The translations under genes and the position numbers were made by a program. A stretch of 33,082 bases of DNA from Neelides folsomi. Its lineage: Eukaryota; Arthropoda; Collembola; Neelipleona; Neelidae. The notes under the pieces were generated by a model that saw only the letters and a list, made by a program, of their open reading frames with translations, had not been told where the DNA came from and made no database searches. Each line of letters opens with the position of its first letter. The first letter of the stretch is position 1. Below are positions 23,401 to 33,082 of the stretch, piece after piece. The stretch spans positions 1 to 33,082 of the forward strand of contig JAQGBZ010000552.1 in the NCBI GenBank assembly GCA_034687125.1, read 5' to 3'.

Positions 23401-26339
23401 CAAAAAATTGAACCTCGGAAAATTTTTATTTACTCAGAGACAGAGATCATTAAAAGTGACAATGATAGTATTTCTTATCTTGTATCAAATCATTAATTTT
23501 TTACATCGATATGGACGGGCTTGTGATAAGGCAGAGATTTCTCCTTAATTATTTTACTTATCTCTTTCAATATTCTTAATTCTAACTTTAACATTTATTA
23601 AACTACCTGTATACAATATTACTAATTTACTAACTATAATACAAAAAACATTTAAACAATGTTACTTAAATGTACTCATTAGGTTGTTAGATTAAAATAT
23701 TATAGAATTCCGACTTTAGTCATATTTTAAATATTTCAAACCCAATTTTGAAAATATGTTGAAAGTAAAATAAGTTTTATGATTCGCTTTAAGTCTAAAA
23801 CAACAATGTTAAAAGAGCGGCACAATAAATTAAATAAAGGATAAGATTATGAAGTTTACTTAAAACCAAATTCGTAAAATGAGTATAGGATTGTACGATA
23901 TTTAAAACTTCATGATGATTTGGTTAGAAGCGGAGAAAACACTTATTTTATTATTATTTGTAGTTAAGTGGTAAGATAAGAATTTGAGATGTTTGAAGGA
24001 GAATTAAGGAGGCCGAAGACGAGCGTGTACGACTATAATTACAAGTTTCTTGAGCATGGGAATTATTGTTTACGGGTAAAGTATAAGATTTACATTATGC
24101 TCTTTACGCATTTACAAGGTACTCTAAAAGAGATAAAAATGAAAATGCCTAACAAACGTCTTTCATCTCCCTCCAGAACCCGGCCTTTACAAAAACCCCC
24201 ATTCGCCTTGAATCACCAATTAAAAATGGACCAAAAAGTCGCAATAAAAGGCAAGAGAATGGAAAAAGAACAATAAAATGGTTTTTGGCCAGTAAATCTC
24301 AAGATTAGATTTTCCAGGTGTGGACCATATACAGGTAATTCTGTGAGTAATTTTTCCAAGTCCAAGTCCATTATCCAAAGGACTTGAAAGGGATTTAAGT
24401 GGTCTTTGTATCGAACCTATGACTTAATGAATATTCATAAGATTGTGGGTTTCGGAAAGGCAGGAGAATATTAAAAGGTCGAGTAAGTACCCCATTATGT
24501 ATCATTTCCATTTTTTTGCTCTCATCTCCCCAAAGTAATTTATTTTATGGAGGACGAAAAGATAAAGGATTGGTCCAATTGCCCCAATCCGATGTCACTC
24601 CGAGATTAATGAGTGATGTGATGATGTGGATGTCGATGGAGTGGATGCGATGTAAAGGGTCTTAATGGATCTCCAAAGGGTACTTACCACAAATCAGAAG
24701 GATCATCCTTCCCCCTTGTAAATTGGGCAAAAGAGATGAATTATAAAAATAAGGCCATGATAACAACGACGACCCTCTCGACGTTCCTCTCAACGTATCT
24801 TCTACTCATCATGGAGGTAAAACATTCCAGGAGGAATTCAAGAGAAAATTAACGTCTTTTTTCCTTCTGGGCTCTGAGTCCTCTAAGTCTCTTCGAGTCA
24901 GGCACAGATAAGTGGAGAATGGATGAAGGAATTAAATGGGAGATCCAATGGAGTTGGAGTGGGACACAATTAGGATTTTCCTGGTCAAGAAATTCCTACA
25001 TTCTTTTGAAATGACAGGAGCGTTAATTGACGACATTCTCTCGATGTTTAATAGGGACTGCATGGGAATTGGGAAGTTGGTGAGTTTACAGCCCGGGATT
25101 GGAGATTCTTTTCCTAATGGACCCAATACTTTCCCAAAAATGTCGAACGGAGGAGATACGGCCCTACTCAGATCCAAAAACAAAAGATCCCTCCGAGTCC
25201 TCAAAGATAAGAAGTTCTGGGCCAGAAGAACCAGCTGGGGTTCTCGGCTTTTAAGAACCATTTCATTGAGAACGCTTTCTCTTCGTTCAACTTCGTTGTT
25301 TCACAACTCTTCTTCCCCACCTGGGCGAGGGGTTTTGACGGGAAAATTATTAATGTGGAATGAAGAGTAATGTTCCACAATTATTCCCCGAATATCACTC
25401 CTGATGGGTGAACATAAATTACTCATCTTTTACCCGCCGTTCTTTTCGCTTTGTTCTTCCGACTCGGCATGACTTTTTCCGATTCAACTGCCTTGGTCAC
25501 TCTGAGCTCTGGTTTTCTTATGACTTATGAAATTCTTTGCTTATCGTAAGGAGATGGACAGATCTCCGCCTCTTCCGTTCTCCCACCGGCCTGTCAGGAT
25601 CAAATGGGAAATCAATTACTCAAATCAGGACGAGGAGAAACAAAAGATACAATTAAATGGTACTTACTGTCTTCATTCCCTTCAATGAGGGGCCTTCATG
25701 GGAAAATCCCAAGACCATTTTTCATTCTGGAGGATCCGGGAGAATGAAAGATTCTTTGTGCGGGTTTCTGACCGAATACTAAGCTTTGTTAAAATAGAGC
25801 CGCTTAAGTATCAAAAGCAGATCTTTCAATTAGTTTAATAAAGGGATGGGATGATGGGAGTTTGATGGAGAGAATTCATCCAACCGGAATTTGAGTATAT
25901 GATTCACTAATTAAACCAGAAATATGAGAAATGGAAGATTTCCCCCAAAATCATTCATCTGGAAAGATACAGTCTTTTATCCATATTTTATACCCAGGCA
26001 ATATTTATTTTATTGTGTATTATCTGTGCATTATCTTTAATGATCACAAAGCCTATCACAATAGTTCTATATGTATAGGTAATGTTCATATTTGTACATA
26101 AATATTTTGGTTCGCTCGTGTGTATGTAACATGTTCTCATTATTTTACCTAAATACACAGATCCGGGAAAAATCTTTTTACCTTTTTTTACCTAAAACAT
26201 GTGAATTTCCAATAATTCTAAAAAATGTAAGATGTGAAAGCTAATAAAATGGATCCCTTTTAACGATCATTTTGATGAATGACTTTACGAAAGAATTTAT
26301 GCTCTAATTTGAAAGTATTTTTTAGTAAATAAGATTCAA
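23401..26339. other. Gene-free interval between the islands and the lectin gene
   Basis: AT-rich at 23401-23960 and again after about 25970, GC-richer at about 24130-25960. One uninterrupted ATG-initiated frame of 144 codons (24936-25370, + strand) has no recognisable domain; a 109-codon frame opposes it. A short frame at 24757 (MITTTTLSTFLSTYLLLIME) is hydrophobic and ends at a GAG/GTAAAA donor-like site, but no second exon was identified. Strong minus-strand donors lie at 24688/24687 and 25668/25667 (both GTAAGTA). No gene is called. Confidence 0.35.
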
Positions 26340-26345
26340 TTTATT
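26340..26345 (-). terminator. Polyadenylation signal of the lectin gene
   Basis: AATAAA on the minus strand, about 56 nt after the lectin stop codon. The spacing is good for a short 3' UTR. Confidence 0.55.
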
Positions 26346-26400
26346 TCAATTAAACAACGGAAGCAAGATTTTGTAAGAAAATGATGAATTGTTTTTTGAT

Positions 26401-27082
26401 TTAATTGGAATCAAATTGACAAAGAGATCTATTTGAATCAAAACTACATTCACAAGTGTCCCATGTTCCATCATTGTAAAACCACACACAATTGTACTTT
26501 GTTCCGTTCGAACGCTCTTCTGTCCAATTGGAGAATTCTACCGGGCTTTTATCTTCCATCCAGGTAAAGTTCCCTTCGTCAAACAAATCAGTGGCGGAGA
26601 GCCAAACGTAGGGAAAAGCTTTATAAATCAAAATTGCTTTTACATTTTAATTAAAATGGTTAGTAATTTTAAGGATCGATATGAGAATGATAATGGAAAT
26701 GTTCTCACGTGAAATATCGGTTTCACTGAGGAATCTGTGAATGAATTCATTTTCCTCTTGGGATTTGATTGTTGCTAATTTCATTCCATTCATGTGGCAA
26801 AATTCCAATGACTCGGACCAATGCATTTTGAGATTACCAATGTAATAATGTTTTCTATTGATCAATCCCACGTATCTTAAAGTACCCCAATCAAATTCGT
26901 CTTCATCTCGTTCTATTTTTTAATATAATGATTAATTTAACAAGTGAACTATGCATTTAAGTACAGATAAATGTAGATTTTCAAAGATCAGATTCCAATA
27001 TAATGTTTTTACCTTTAAGTTTTCCATTCACCTCAAAAACAATAAGTGTAAAAATCACAAAGGTAATAATTATTCTCAACAT
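26401..27082 (-). CDS. Secreted C-type lectin
   Basis: Three minus-strand exons, 27082-27013, 26912-26709 and 26618-26401, give 163 aa with matching phases. Residues 1-20 form a signal peptide (LRIIITFVIFTLIVF core). The C-type lectin domain covers about 36-163: the WSESLEFC block (55-62), KLATIKSQEENEF (68-80), WLSATDLFDEGNFTW (97-111), NWTEERSN (122-129) and CVWFYNDGTWDTCEC (135-149), ending SLCQF. The four core cysteines appear to be 62, 135, 147 and 158, with an extra cysteine at 149. The sugar-selecting EPN/QPD triplet is absent (ERS at that position) and the WND triplet reads WDT, so classical calcium-dependent mannose or galactose binding is doubtful. N-glycosylation sequons occur at 108, 122, 129 and 154. 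Relatives act as secreted pattern-recognition or haemolymph lectins. An alternative acceptor 18 nt upstream would add six residues to the last exon. The gene is divergent from MIF. Confidence 0.88.
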
Positions 27083-28431
27083 TTTATACACCGAACAAGT
27101 TTACAAAATCATGAATTTACGATTGAATTTACACATACACCTAAATACATTGTAAAATATTGAAATTAAGAAACACTTTAAAATATGTATATAGAGTTGT
27201 TATTATGCAAATAATACAGGTATACAAACAAAAAGTATGTATACCTAGTATATAATTATATAGGCAATTATCAAGGTTCTCTGTTCATTTTTATCACTCA
27301 CAATTAATTATCTAACTAGCCAACTTAAACTATTTATACTACTGTACCCTATATCTATATCTCATTTAATTTATATTCGCTTTTAATTAAAGTTGTTTTA
27401 ATTATTGATTGTACATGTTTTTATCCTTAATGCACATAAATGAGTTTATATTTTACTTGTAATCGTGTATCGGTAGTCAAGATATCTTTATGTGTCGTAA
27501 TCGCATAACTAACTTACTCTACTATAATATCTAAATACGTACACTGTGCAAAGTGTAAATATCGAAAATATAATATTAAATGAAAAGGAAATGAAGATTA
27601 AAATCTATAAATGATTACTTGATCACTTTGTATTAGTAAAGCATGAACATAAAGTCAAGTCAAATGACCATAATGGCCCATAAAACTTGTTTAACTATTA
27701 AATTGATCACTGCTTCACCAATGTCATGAATCATAAATTGAAGATTTTTCATGAGATGGTTGATGGAAAAATTGATAATTAAGTAATTCCCATTAAGCCG
27801 AAAGGTTAAGTATCATAGAATAGAATAATTATCACATTCATATAACTATGTATATACATTGGAAAAGGTTTAACGTTTAACATTAGGAACTTGAAACTTG
27901 ATATAACAATAACATTAACATTATGTTAACATTCTCCGTTTTATTATTCCTCCATATCAGAGTTGGAATAATATTGATATCAAAGTGGAGAAAGCAAATA
28001 TCGTCTTATTCCCACACTCAGATTGAATTAATCAATTTCTAATATACGCCGACTTCTGCCGGTTCTATTTTTGCCAACACTATCAAGTCCAACTTACTTT
28101 TATGTATGGTATACTTAACATACATATGACTTTTGCGGAGAGTTTCGGATGGTTTCTATAATGAGGACAGCGCTGGCGCTTTGGACGCTTTTCGCCAACT
28201 TGCCCTTCTCCTCCCATACATCGATCTTTTATTAGCCGACTACTTATGATATGATAAAAAGACCTTTTCTCCACTCATTGGCATTTGAGCCAACGAGGGT
28301 TTTTAATCAGCTCTACAAGTTCGGTATTTCTCCCCTTGCGAAAAGGTTTAAAAAATATAACGTTCAATCATAACTTTTCCGATCATCATAACTAATCGCC
28401 AATAAAAAAGGAAAGTTTGGTCGCAATCGAA
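27083..28431. promoter_or_regulatory. Divergent promoter interval between the lectin and MIF genes
   Basis: About 1.35 kb with no gene, between two oppositely transcribed immune-type genes. It is mostly very AT-rich, with a GC-richer patch at about 28040-28330 on the MIF side. A TTTAAAAAATATAA stretch at about 28347-28360 lies roughly 75 bases before the MIF ATG and may be a TATA-like element. On the lectin side TATAAA abuts the ATG and is too close to act as its promoter. No clear NF-kappaB-type site was found by eye. Confidence 0.35.
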
Positions 28432-29051
28432 ATGCCTCATTTCCGGTAAGAAATTCGATTGAGGCTAAATAGGACTTAAGTATACGTCAGCTTGTAAAAT
28501 CAATACCACTTTTCTTTATTGCATTTGACATTCTAACACATTTTTCTTATACTTTATCCATATCCATAGGTTGGAAACGAATGTGGGAAAGGAGCGGATT
28601 CCAAAAGACTTCATGAAAGAACTTTCCACACTTCTTGCAAAAAGATTCAACAAACCTGAAGCAGTAAGACAATCATAAACATTAACTAAATACACTTATG
28701 TTAATATACATAAATACTGTATTTAACTAAATATGTATTAACTATGAATTTAACATATTGATTAAGTTATTAATGAGTTTTAATTGTTAGTACATTTGCG
28801 TCACGGTGATTCCTGATAGTCCGATGATTTGGGGTGGAAGTGACGATGCCTGTGCCTTTGGACGTCTAATGAGTATTGGGAAGTTGAGCCCAAATGACAA
28901 CATTAAGCATTCCGAGGCCCTCTTTAAGAAGATATGCGGGGATTTGGAGATCGAAGAATCACGAATGTACATTGTGTTTTCAAATGAAAAGAACGAAAAT
29001 GTTGGGCATAATGGAACGACTTTCTTCGAGCTATTTGGGGAAGAAAAATAG
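28432..29051 (+). CDS. MIF: Macrophage migration inhibitory factor homologue (tautomerase superfamily)
   Basis: Three exons, 28432-28445, 28570-28663 and 28791-29051, give 122 aa. The first coding exon is only 14 nt (MPHF plus two bases) and ends at a strong GTAAGA donor; the join gives MPHFRLETNV, the classic MIF N-terminus. The catalytic Pro follows Met, which is normally removed. Other family positions are the Lys of NKPEAY (33), the GGSDDACAFG segment (51-60), SIGKL (64-68), RMYI (94-97) and VGHNGTTF (107-114). The usual CxxC reads CAFG here, so the second cysteine is missing, and the residue after YI is Val where vertebrate MIF has Asn. MIF forms a trimer and acts as a secreted, leaderless cytokine with keto-enol tautomerase activity. 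No signal peptide is seen, as expected. Length slightly exceeds the usual ~115 because of a charged tail. AATAAA occurs at 29523-29528 and 29539-29544. Confidence 0.95.
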
Positions 29052-30629
29052 CCAATATGCATTTACATTATTTCCTTTAATATCAAGATATTGATTTCAA
29101 TTTCAATCAATCAATCATTGATTCATCATTCACTAGAAGCCTCAGTGGAAGCTGACAAACTCTAAAGCCTAAAATTGATAGACTTAAATTATTCCTACAT
29201 AGATCGATCATTATTATTTGAACAAAATTAATATTTGATAAGTCTTTGCGCTTGACATTTGAGGTATAAGAATTTTGAGCAAAATAATACATACCTATAT
29301 GGTATATCCTATACTTAAATATCGGCCACTGCAAGAGATGGAATGTCTAAAGTGTAGAGTTTTAGTAATGCAATTTCGTGCTTTGGCTTAAAACAAATGA
29401 TTATTATGATATATATTTTGTATAAGTACAACAGTATTCTTATAAGAATTATGAATACGAATTATATTATTTAAACTCACTTTTAGTTAATTTTACATTT
29501 AGAGAAAATGTTAAATACTCGAAATAAATTATTGTCTCAATAAATAAATGGTAGAAACATTAAATAAGCACAAGTTTTATTTTTTGAATTTTATCACATG
29601 GTGTAAAATCATAGATTCATGTAGATATCAAAGATATAATTACATAATATTTATAAAAGTGATGCTAATAAATAATAATATAATGATCAACATCATACAT
29701 GTTCAGATGACTAAAAAATGGTAAACTAAATTGCATAAAAACTACATAATTAATTAATACTTTAGTATGTGATATTAAGATATTATGTGATAACATTAAA
29801 AATGATATATTTAGTAAAATGTGCAAAATGGAAAGAGATTATATTATTATATTAATCTCGTACATCAAAAAGCTATAAAGTATGGCTAGTTTTTTGAATA
29901 AAAAATCCCACCAACTAGATGTAAGCTAAAGCTAGAACATAAAACATTAAACAATCCTACCCTTATAACTTAATATTGGGAATAGTTTTATTTATTTATT
30001 GTATTAATGCCTAATTACATTCAAGATATACTTTTTGAACATTGAGGTAATAGGTGAACAATAAGGAATGAAAACAATAAATGACAAGAAATCAAGAAAA
30101 TTGGGACTAGAAGGGTTCGTTAATTATGTAAAAATAATGGTATTTTGCAAAATAGGAATATCGATTTAAACGGTAATGATAAGTTAATAATAATATTAGT
30201 AATAAGGTGTAACGATATTAATTTATTGTGAAAACCCTGCATGGTACCATTTTACTATTCTTTTCAAAATAAGATAGATAGGTTTATAAATCTTAAAGTC
30301 TTAAGCAGAAAATTTCGACATTGAAAGTAATTGTTGCAAACGTTTCAATAAAAATTAAATTAACCAAAAATTGATTTTTAAATTGTTATTGGGTCATAGG
30401 TTGGTTATCTATATATAACAATATAGTACTTTGCCAAGTCTCATTAAAATTGGTAACTGGATTTGCGAATCTATAGTCTGTATTCAAAATATGTACAAGT
30501 CGTTATTTAGTATTTGGGACTGAAGACATTAAATAAAAGTAAACCTAACCTAACATTAACATTAAATAATAGTTAAAATGAAATCAGGAAATCAAAAACT
30601 CGTAAATCACTAGGTTTGTTTCTTTACAA
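29052..30629. other. AT-rich convergent 3' interval between MIF and the transporter
   Basis: The two flanking genes converge here, so the interval should hold both 3' UTRs. Plus-strand AATAAA occurs at 29523-29528 and 29539-29544. Minus-strand AATAAA occurs at 30227-30222, about 400 nt after the transporter stop, and again near 29990. No other gene or repeat family was recognised. Confidence 0.45.
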
Positions 30630-32525
30630 CTAGACGCACTCTTCATCAAGAATTTTCTGCATATCCTCAGTATCCTTTACAACTAATTTACCTCTATTTA
30701 CGACTGGTTGAAGGGAATAGAGATAAATTGCAAATGTGACAATGGCTATAGCGAGTACAGTGTTCAGGTAAATCGGAATCCCAAAAATTAGCCAACATAA
30801 AACAGCGGTGAACATTAGCTCAAGAGCACTGGCGAAAGTTTTAAGAATCGAGTTGAGTTGAGCAAGGAAGAAACTTGTTGTAATCCCAATGGCGGCATTG
30901 TTGAGTACAACGGCCAAGACGACAGGAGTAGTGAGAACTTGAACGAGAGACGAATATTCCAATCCCGCTCCAAGATTCCCTTGCAGAGCCAAAAGGAAAA
31001 GGTTGCAAATTATGGAATCGACATAAAGGCACGTGTTTTGGACGAGAACGTGGACGGAAGCCCCGGCGTCTTTTAATAAATATTCATTGTAAACTCCAGC
31101 ACTTGAAGAGCACACGACCTATAAATGCAGAAATTCAATTACAATTTAATAATTTAAAAATTGATCGTATTTAAAATATGATTTTACCTGAAGAAGCAGT
31201 AAAAGGATTCCAGTCGAAAGAGTAAATAAAGAATTCTCTTCAGTTTTAGCATCAAGACTTGTTCCAGGCTTTGAACCAAATCCGAGTAAATTCTCAAATT
31301 TAATTTCTTTGACCATACAGCCAATGGTTAGGAAAGCTAGTGATATCCACTGATGTCTGCTAAGCCTTTTTTGAAACAATATCTACAAAATGATTTTAAG
31401 TTAAATCCAATAAAGTGATTGATGAGTTATTTCACCCATATTTAATTTGGTTATATATACATAGTAGTATTCATATTATAATAAAAGCAAATTAATGAGA
31501 ATTTTAGTTTTTATAATAACAGCCCTTTACCTGAAAAACAATCCCAGTTACGACAACTCGAAATTGAAGAAGAAGGAAATAAGTAGTTGGGTCAAATACT
31601 GCTAAGTTTGTATAGGCCAAATTGTTGTAAAGACAGTAAAGAATGGCAGGAATGAAGTAAAGAAAAAATACTGAAAAGTGTTAAATTGGCATTTTAGTTT
31701 CAATTCCATTCCATAACCATTTTCAACATCAGGCAAAATCATTTTTAAAATTCTTACTTAATCACTAATCAGTAATGTTTTAAACGTTTGTTTACCTTTT
31801 GAATTCTTCTGGAGTTCCTCAAAAAACTTTTGAGCCGAGTTCCTAATCAAGAGATATATGCAATAGAATCTCGATCTCTTCTTATTTAATGGTAACACAA
31901 CTCTATTTTCAATAAAATCCATTTCACAATTTTTCCAATGGCTTATTTTTTAAAGCAAAAAAACTGAAGGGTTTCGATTGGGACAATAAATAAACATAAT
32001 AGATTACGTGTTGTGTTTAAGAGTAAATAAGTTTAAAGAATAACAAAACAAACACAAAGACTAATCGGAAAGAATTTTCCAAATATGCAATTTGAAATAA
32101 ATGATGCCAAATTTAAACCGAAAAGGATTATATTTGAAATTAGGAGTTGTGATCCACAAGAGATCTTTTAAATAAAAAAGAACATGCTACGGCCCAAATC
32201 AAAGAGCAAAAATACTAATAAAATTACCTATGAATAAATGTACCCGTTGACACTAATAATTTGATGACTTCTGTTAGGAGAACAGCTGTAACTGTGTTAT
32301 AGCTGTAACCCTTTTGCTTGTTTTGAGAAGCAGTCACGAGAATACCTTTAAAGCAAAATTGCATAGAATCAATTAAATTCACAATTTTAAATAGTTAATT
32401 ATTAATCTTGAAGTAATAAATGGCTCACCTTGATTGATAAATAGGGCCATATAAAGGATGAAAACAATGAAGCTCCATTTAGTTGGAAAGAGATCGTTCC
32501 ATTTAGCACCGGATAACCCACCCAT
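30630..32525 (-). CDS. senju: UDP-galactose transporter, senju-like (SLC35A-type nucleotide-sugar transporter)
   Basis: Six minus-strand coding exons: 32525-32429, 32345-32228, 31842-31796, 31670-31531, 31382-31188 and 31118-30630, giving 361 aa with consistent phases. Family blocks in order are LFPTKWSFIVFILYMALFINQG (TM1, about 12-33), GYSYNTVTAVLLTEVIKLLVS (about 45-65), FIPAILYCLYNNLAYTNL (93-110), FDPTTYFLLLQFRVVVTG (113-130), RLSRHQWISL (140-149), AGVYNEYLLKDAG (206-218), the QN...YVDSIICN segment, and NNAAIGITTSFFLAQLNSILKTFASALEL. About ten hydrophobic spans suit a Golgi antiporter exchanging UDP-sugar for UMP. Drosophila senju carries UDP-galactose into the Golgi and restrains Toll signalling; that substrate is inferred by resemblance. 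The 47-nt third exon was chosen over a longer alternative (acceptor at 31904-31903) because it keeps the expected loop length. The ATG directly follows a splice acceptor (CAG/ATG), so the 5' UTR is interrupted by an intron, or a further upstream coding exon exists. Confidence 0.9.
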
Positions 32526-33042
32526 CTGAAATTAAGATTAGTCAAATGTAATTAATTACTTATTTGTAATATCCATACACTCTTTTTTCGTTATAGATTA
32601 ACGTTAGTAAAATAGCTACAAATATTTAAATACGCAATGCATGTATAAATTAAAATTTTATAAAACAGAATTTCGGACCGGAGATCGGAAATCTTACCTT
32701 ATTGGTTTTGGTTGACCTACTAAACTTTTATATGAAAGAAATAATACTAAAGTTTCATACTGAAAAACATTATATAGGTTCGCTAATTAACAAGTAAGTA
32801 TAAATAAGTAATTATTGTATCAGAATGACTCGTTTATGAATTAAAGTTTTAGTTTATCACACTTTTACTTTAACTCTCTTTCATTTCTTCTTCTTCCTTC
32901 CTAATAAAATGTCTTAATTATTTCTTTGAATTTGGCGCAGCAATTAGTTGTCTACTTACTTTAAGGGCATTATAAGATTTTAATATATCCTTCCTTCATT
33001 CCTACCCAGGGCTGTAAAAAACCAGCTGGTAAAACTCTCAAA
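32526..33042. other. AT-rich upstream flank of the transporter gene
   Basis: This should contain the 5' intron, 5' UTR exon and promoter of the minus-strand transporter gene, since an acceptor directly precedes its ATG. No specific donor or TATA box can be defended. A perfect 10-base palindrome ACCAGCTGGT lies at 33021-33030, just before the edge repeat. Confidence 0.35.
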
Positions 33043-33082
33043 CTGTTTTAACAGGGTAAAACCTGTTTTAACAGGGTAAAGC
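33043..33082. repeat. 20-bp tandem repeat, truncated by the window edge
   Basis: Two consecutive copies of CTGTTTTAACAGGGTAAAAC (33043-33062 and 33063-33082); the second ends AAAGC. Each unit contains a near-palindromic core (CTGTT and AACAG arms). The array probably continues beyond the window, so it could be a minisatellite or the edge of a mobile element. Confidence 0.8.

Noticed and set aside
13852..23609. CAGGTAG motifs resembling Zelda sites at 13852, 15811 and 23603
   Set aside because: Two or three copies are expected by chance in a window of this size and composition, and the matches are not clustered.
430..25324. Many CACCTG/CAGGTG (Snail/ZEB E-box-like) hexamers
   Set aside because: The rough count (about 16) is at most twice the chance expectation, and several overlap splice-donor-like sites.
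27080..27088. TATAAA overlapping the lectin start codon as its promoter
   Set aside because: The box lies directly against the ATG, so transcription would start after the start codon.
1..33082. tRNA, rRNA, CRISPR array, prokaryotic operons or an intact transposase
   Set aside because: No cloverleaf with a good B box, no rRNA-like sequence, no regularly spaced repeats and no transposase or reverse-transcriptase motifs were seen on either strand. A tRNAscan or repeat-library search would settle it.

Overview
The window is eukaryotic nuclear DNA. It is AT-rich, its genes are split by short GT-AG introns (mostly 50-400 nt), and polyadenylation signals of the AATAAA type follow several genes. The gene set points to an arthropod: a decapentaplegic/BMP2-4 ligand, a nucleotide-sugar transporter most like the arthropod UDP-galactose transporter senju, a small secreted C-type lectin, and a macrophage migration inhibitory factor (MIF). 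MIF is absent from Drosophila but present in ticks, crustaceans and some hemipterans, so a crustacean (for example a copepod), a chelicerate or a non-dipteran insect fits best. That placement is an inference; the sequence alone does not name the species.

Layout, left to right. (1) 280-1042 (+): a small four-transmembrane protein of unknown function in four exons. (2) 1761-5182 (+): Sly1/SCFD1, the Sec1/Munc18 protein of ER-Golgi SNARE assembly, with all 14 coding exons present (640 aa). (3) 5183-9890: no recognised gene. (4) 9891-13454 (-): dpp/BMP2-4, seven coding exons reconstructed here (434 aa), starting in a 20-nt coding exon followed by a 1.3-kb intron. (5) 13455-26400: about 13 kb without a recognisable gene, a mosaic of GC-richer islands and AT-rich spacers that probably includes the dpp promoter and cis-regulatory DNA. 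(6) 26401-27082 (-): a secreted C-type lectin (163 aa). (7) 28432-29051 (+): MIF (122 aa), divergent from the lectin across about 1.35 kb. (8) 30630-32525 (-): a senju-like UDP-galactose transporter in six coding exons (361 aa). (9) The last 40 bases are two copies of a 20-bp tandem repeat, cut by the window edge.

The genes do not form one pathway. Sly1 and senju both serve the early secretory pathway and Golgi, through which Dpp and the lectin travel. The lectin and MIF are both immune-type proteins and lie head to head. No prokaryotic features, CRISPR array, rRNA, convincing tRNA or intact mobile element was seen. All exon joins come from reading frames, splice-site consensus and family conservation by eye; none was checked by alignment or transcript data.
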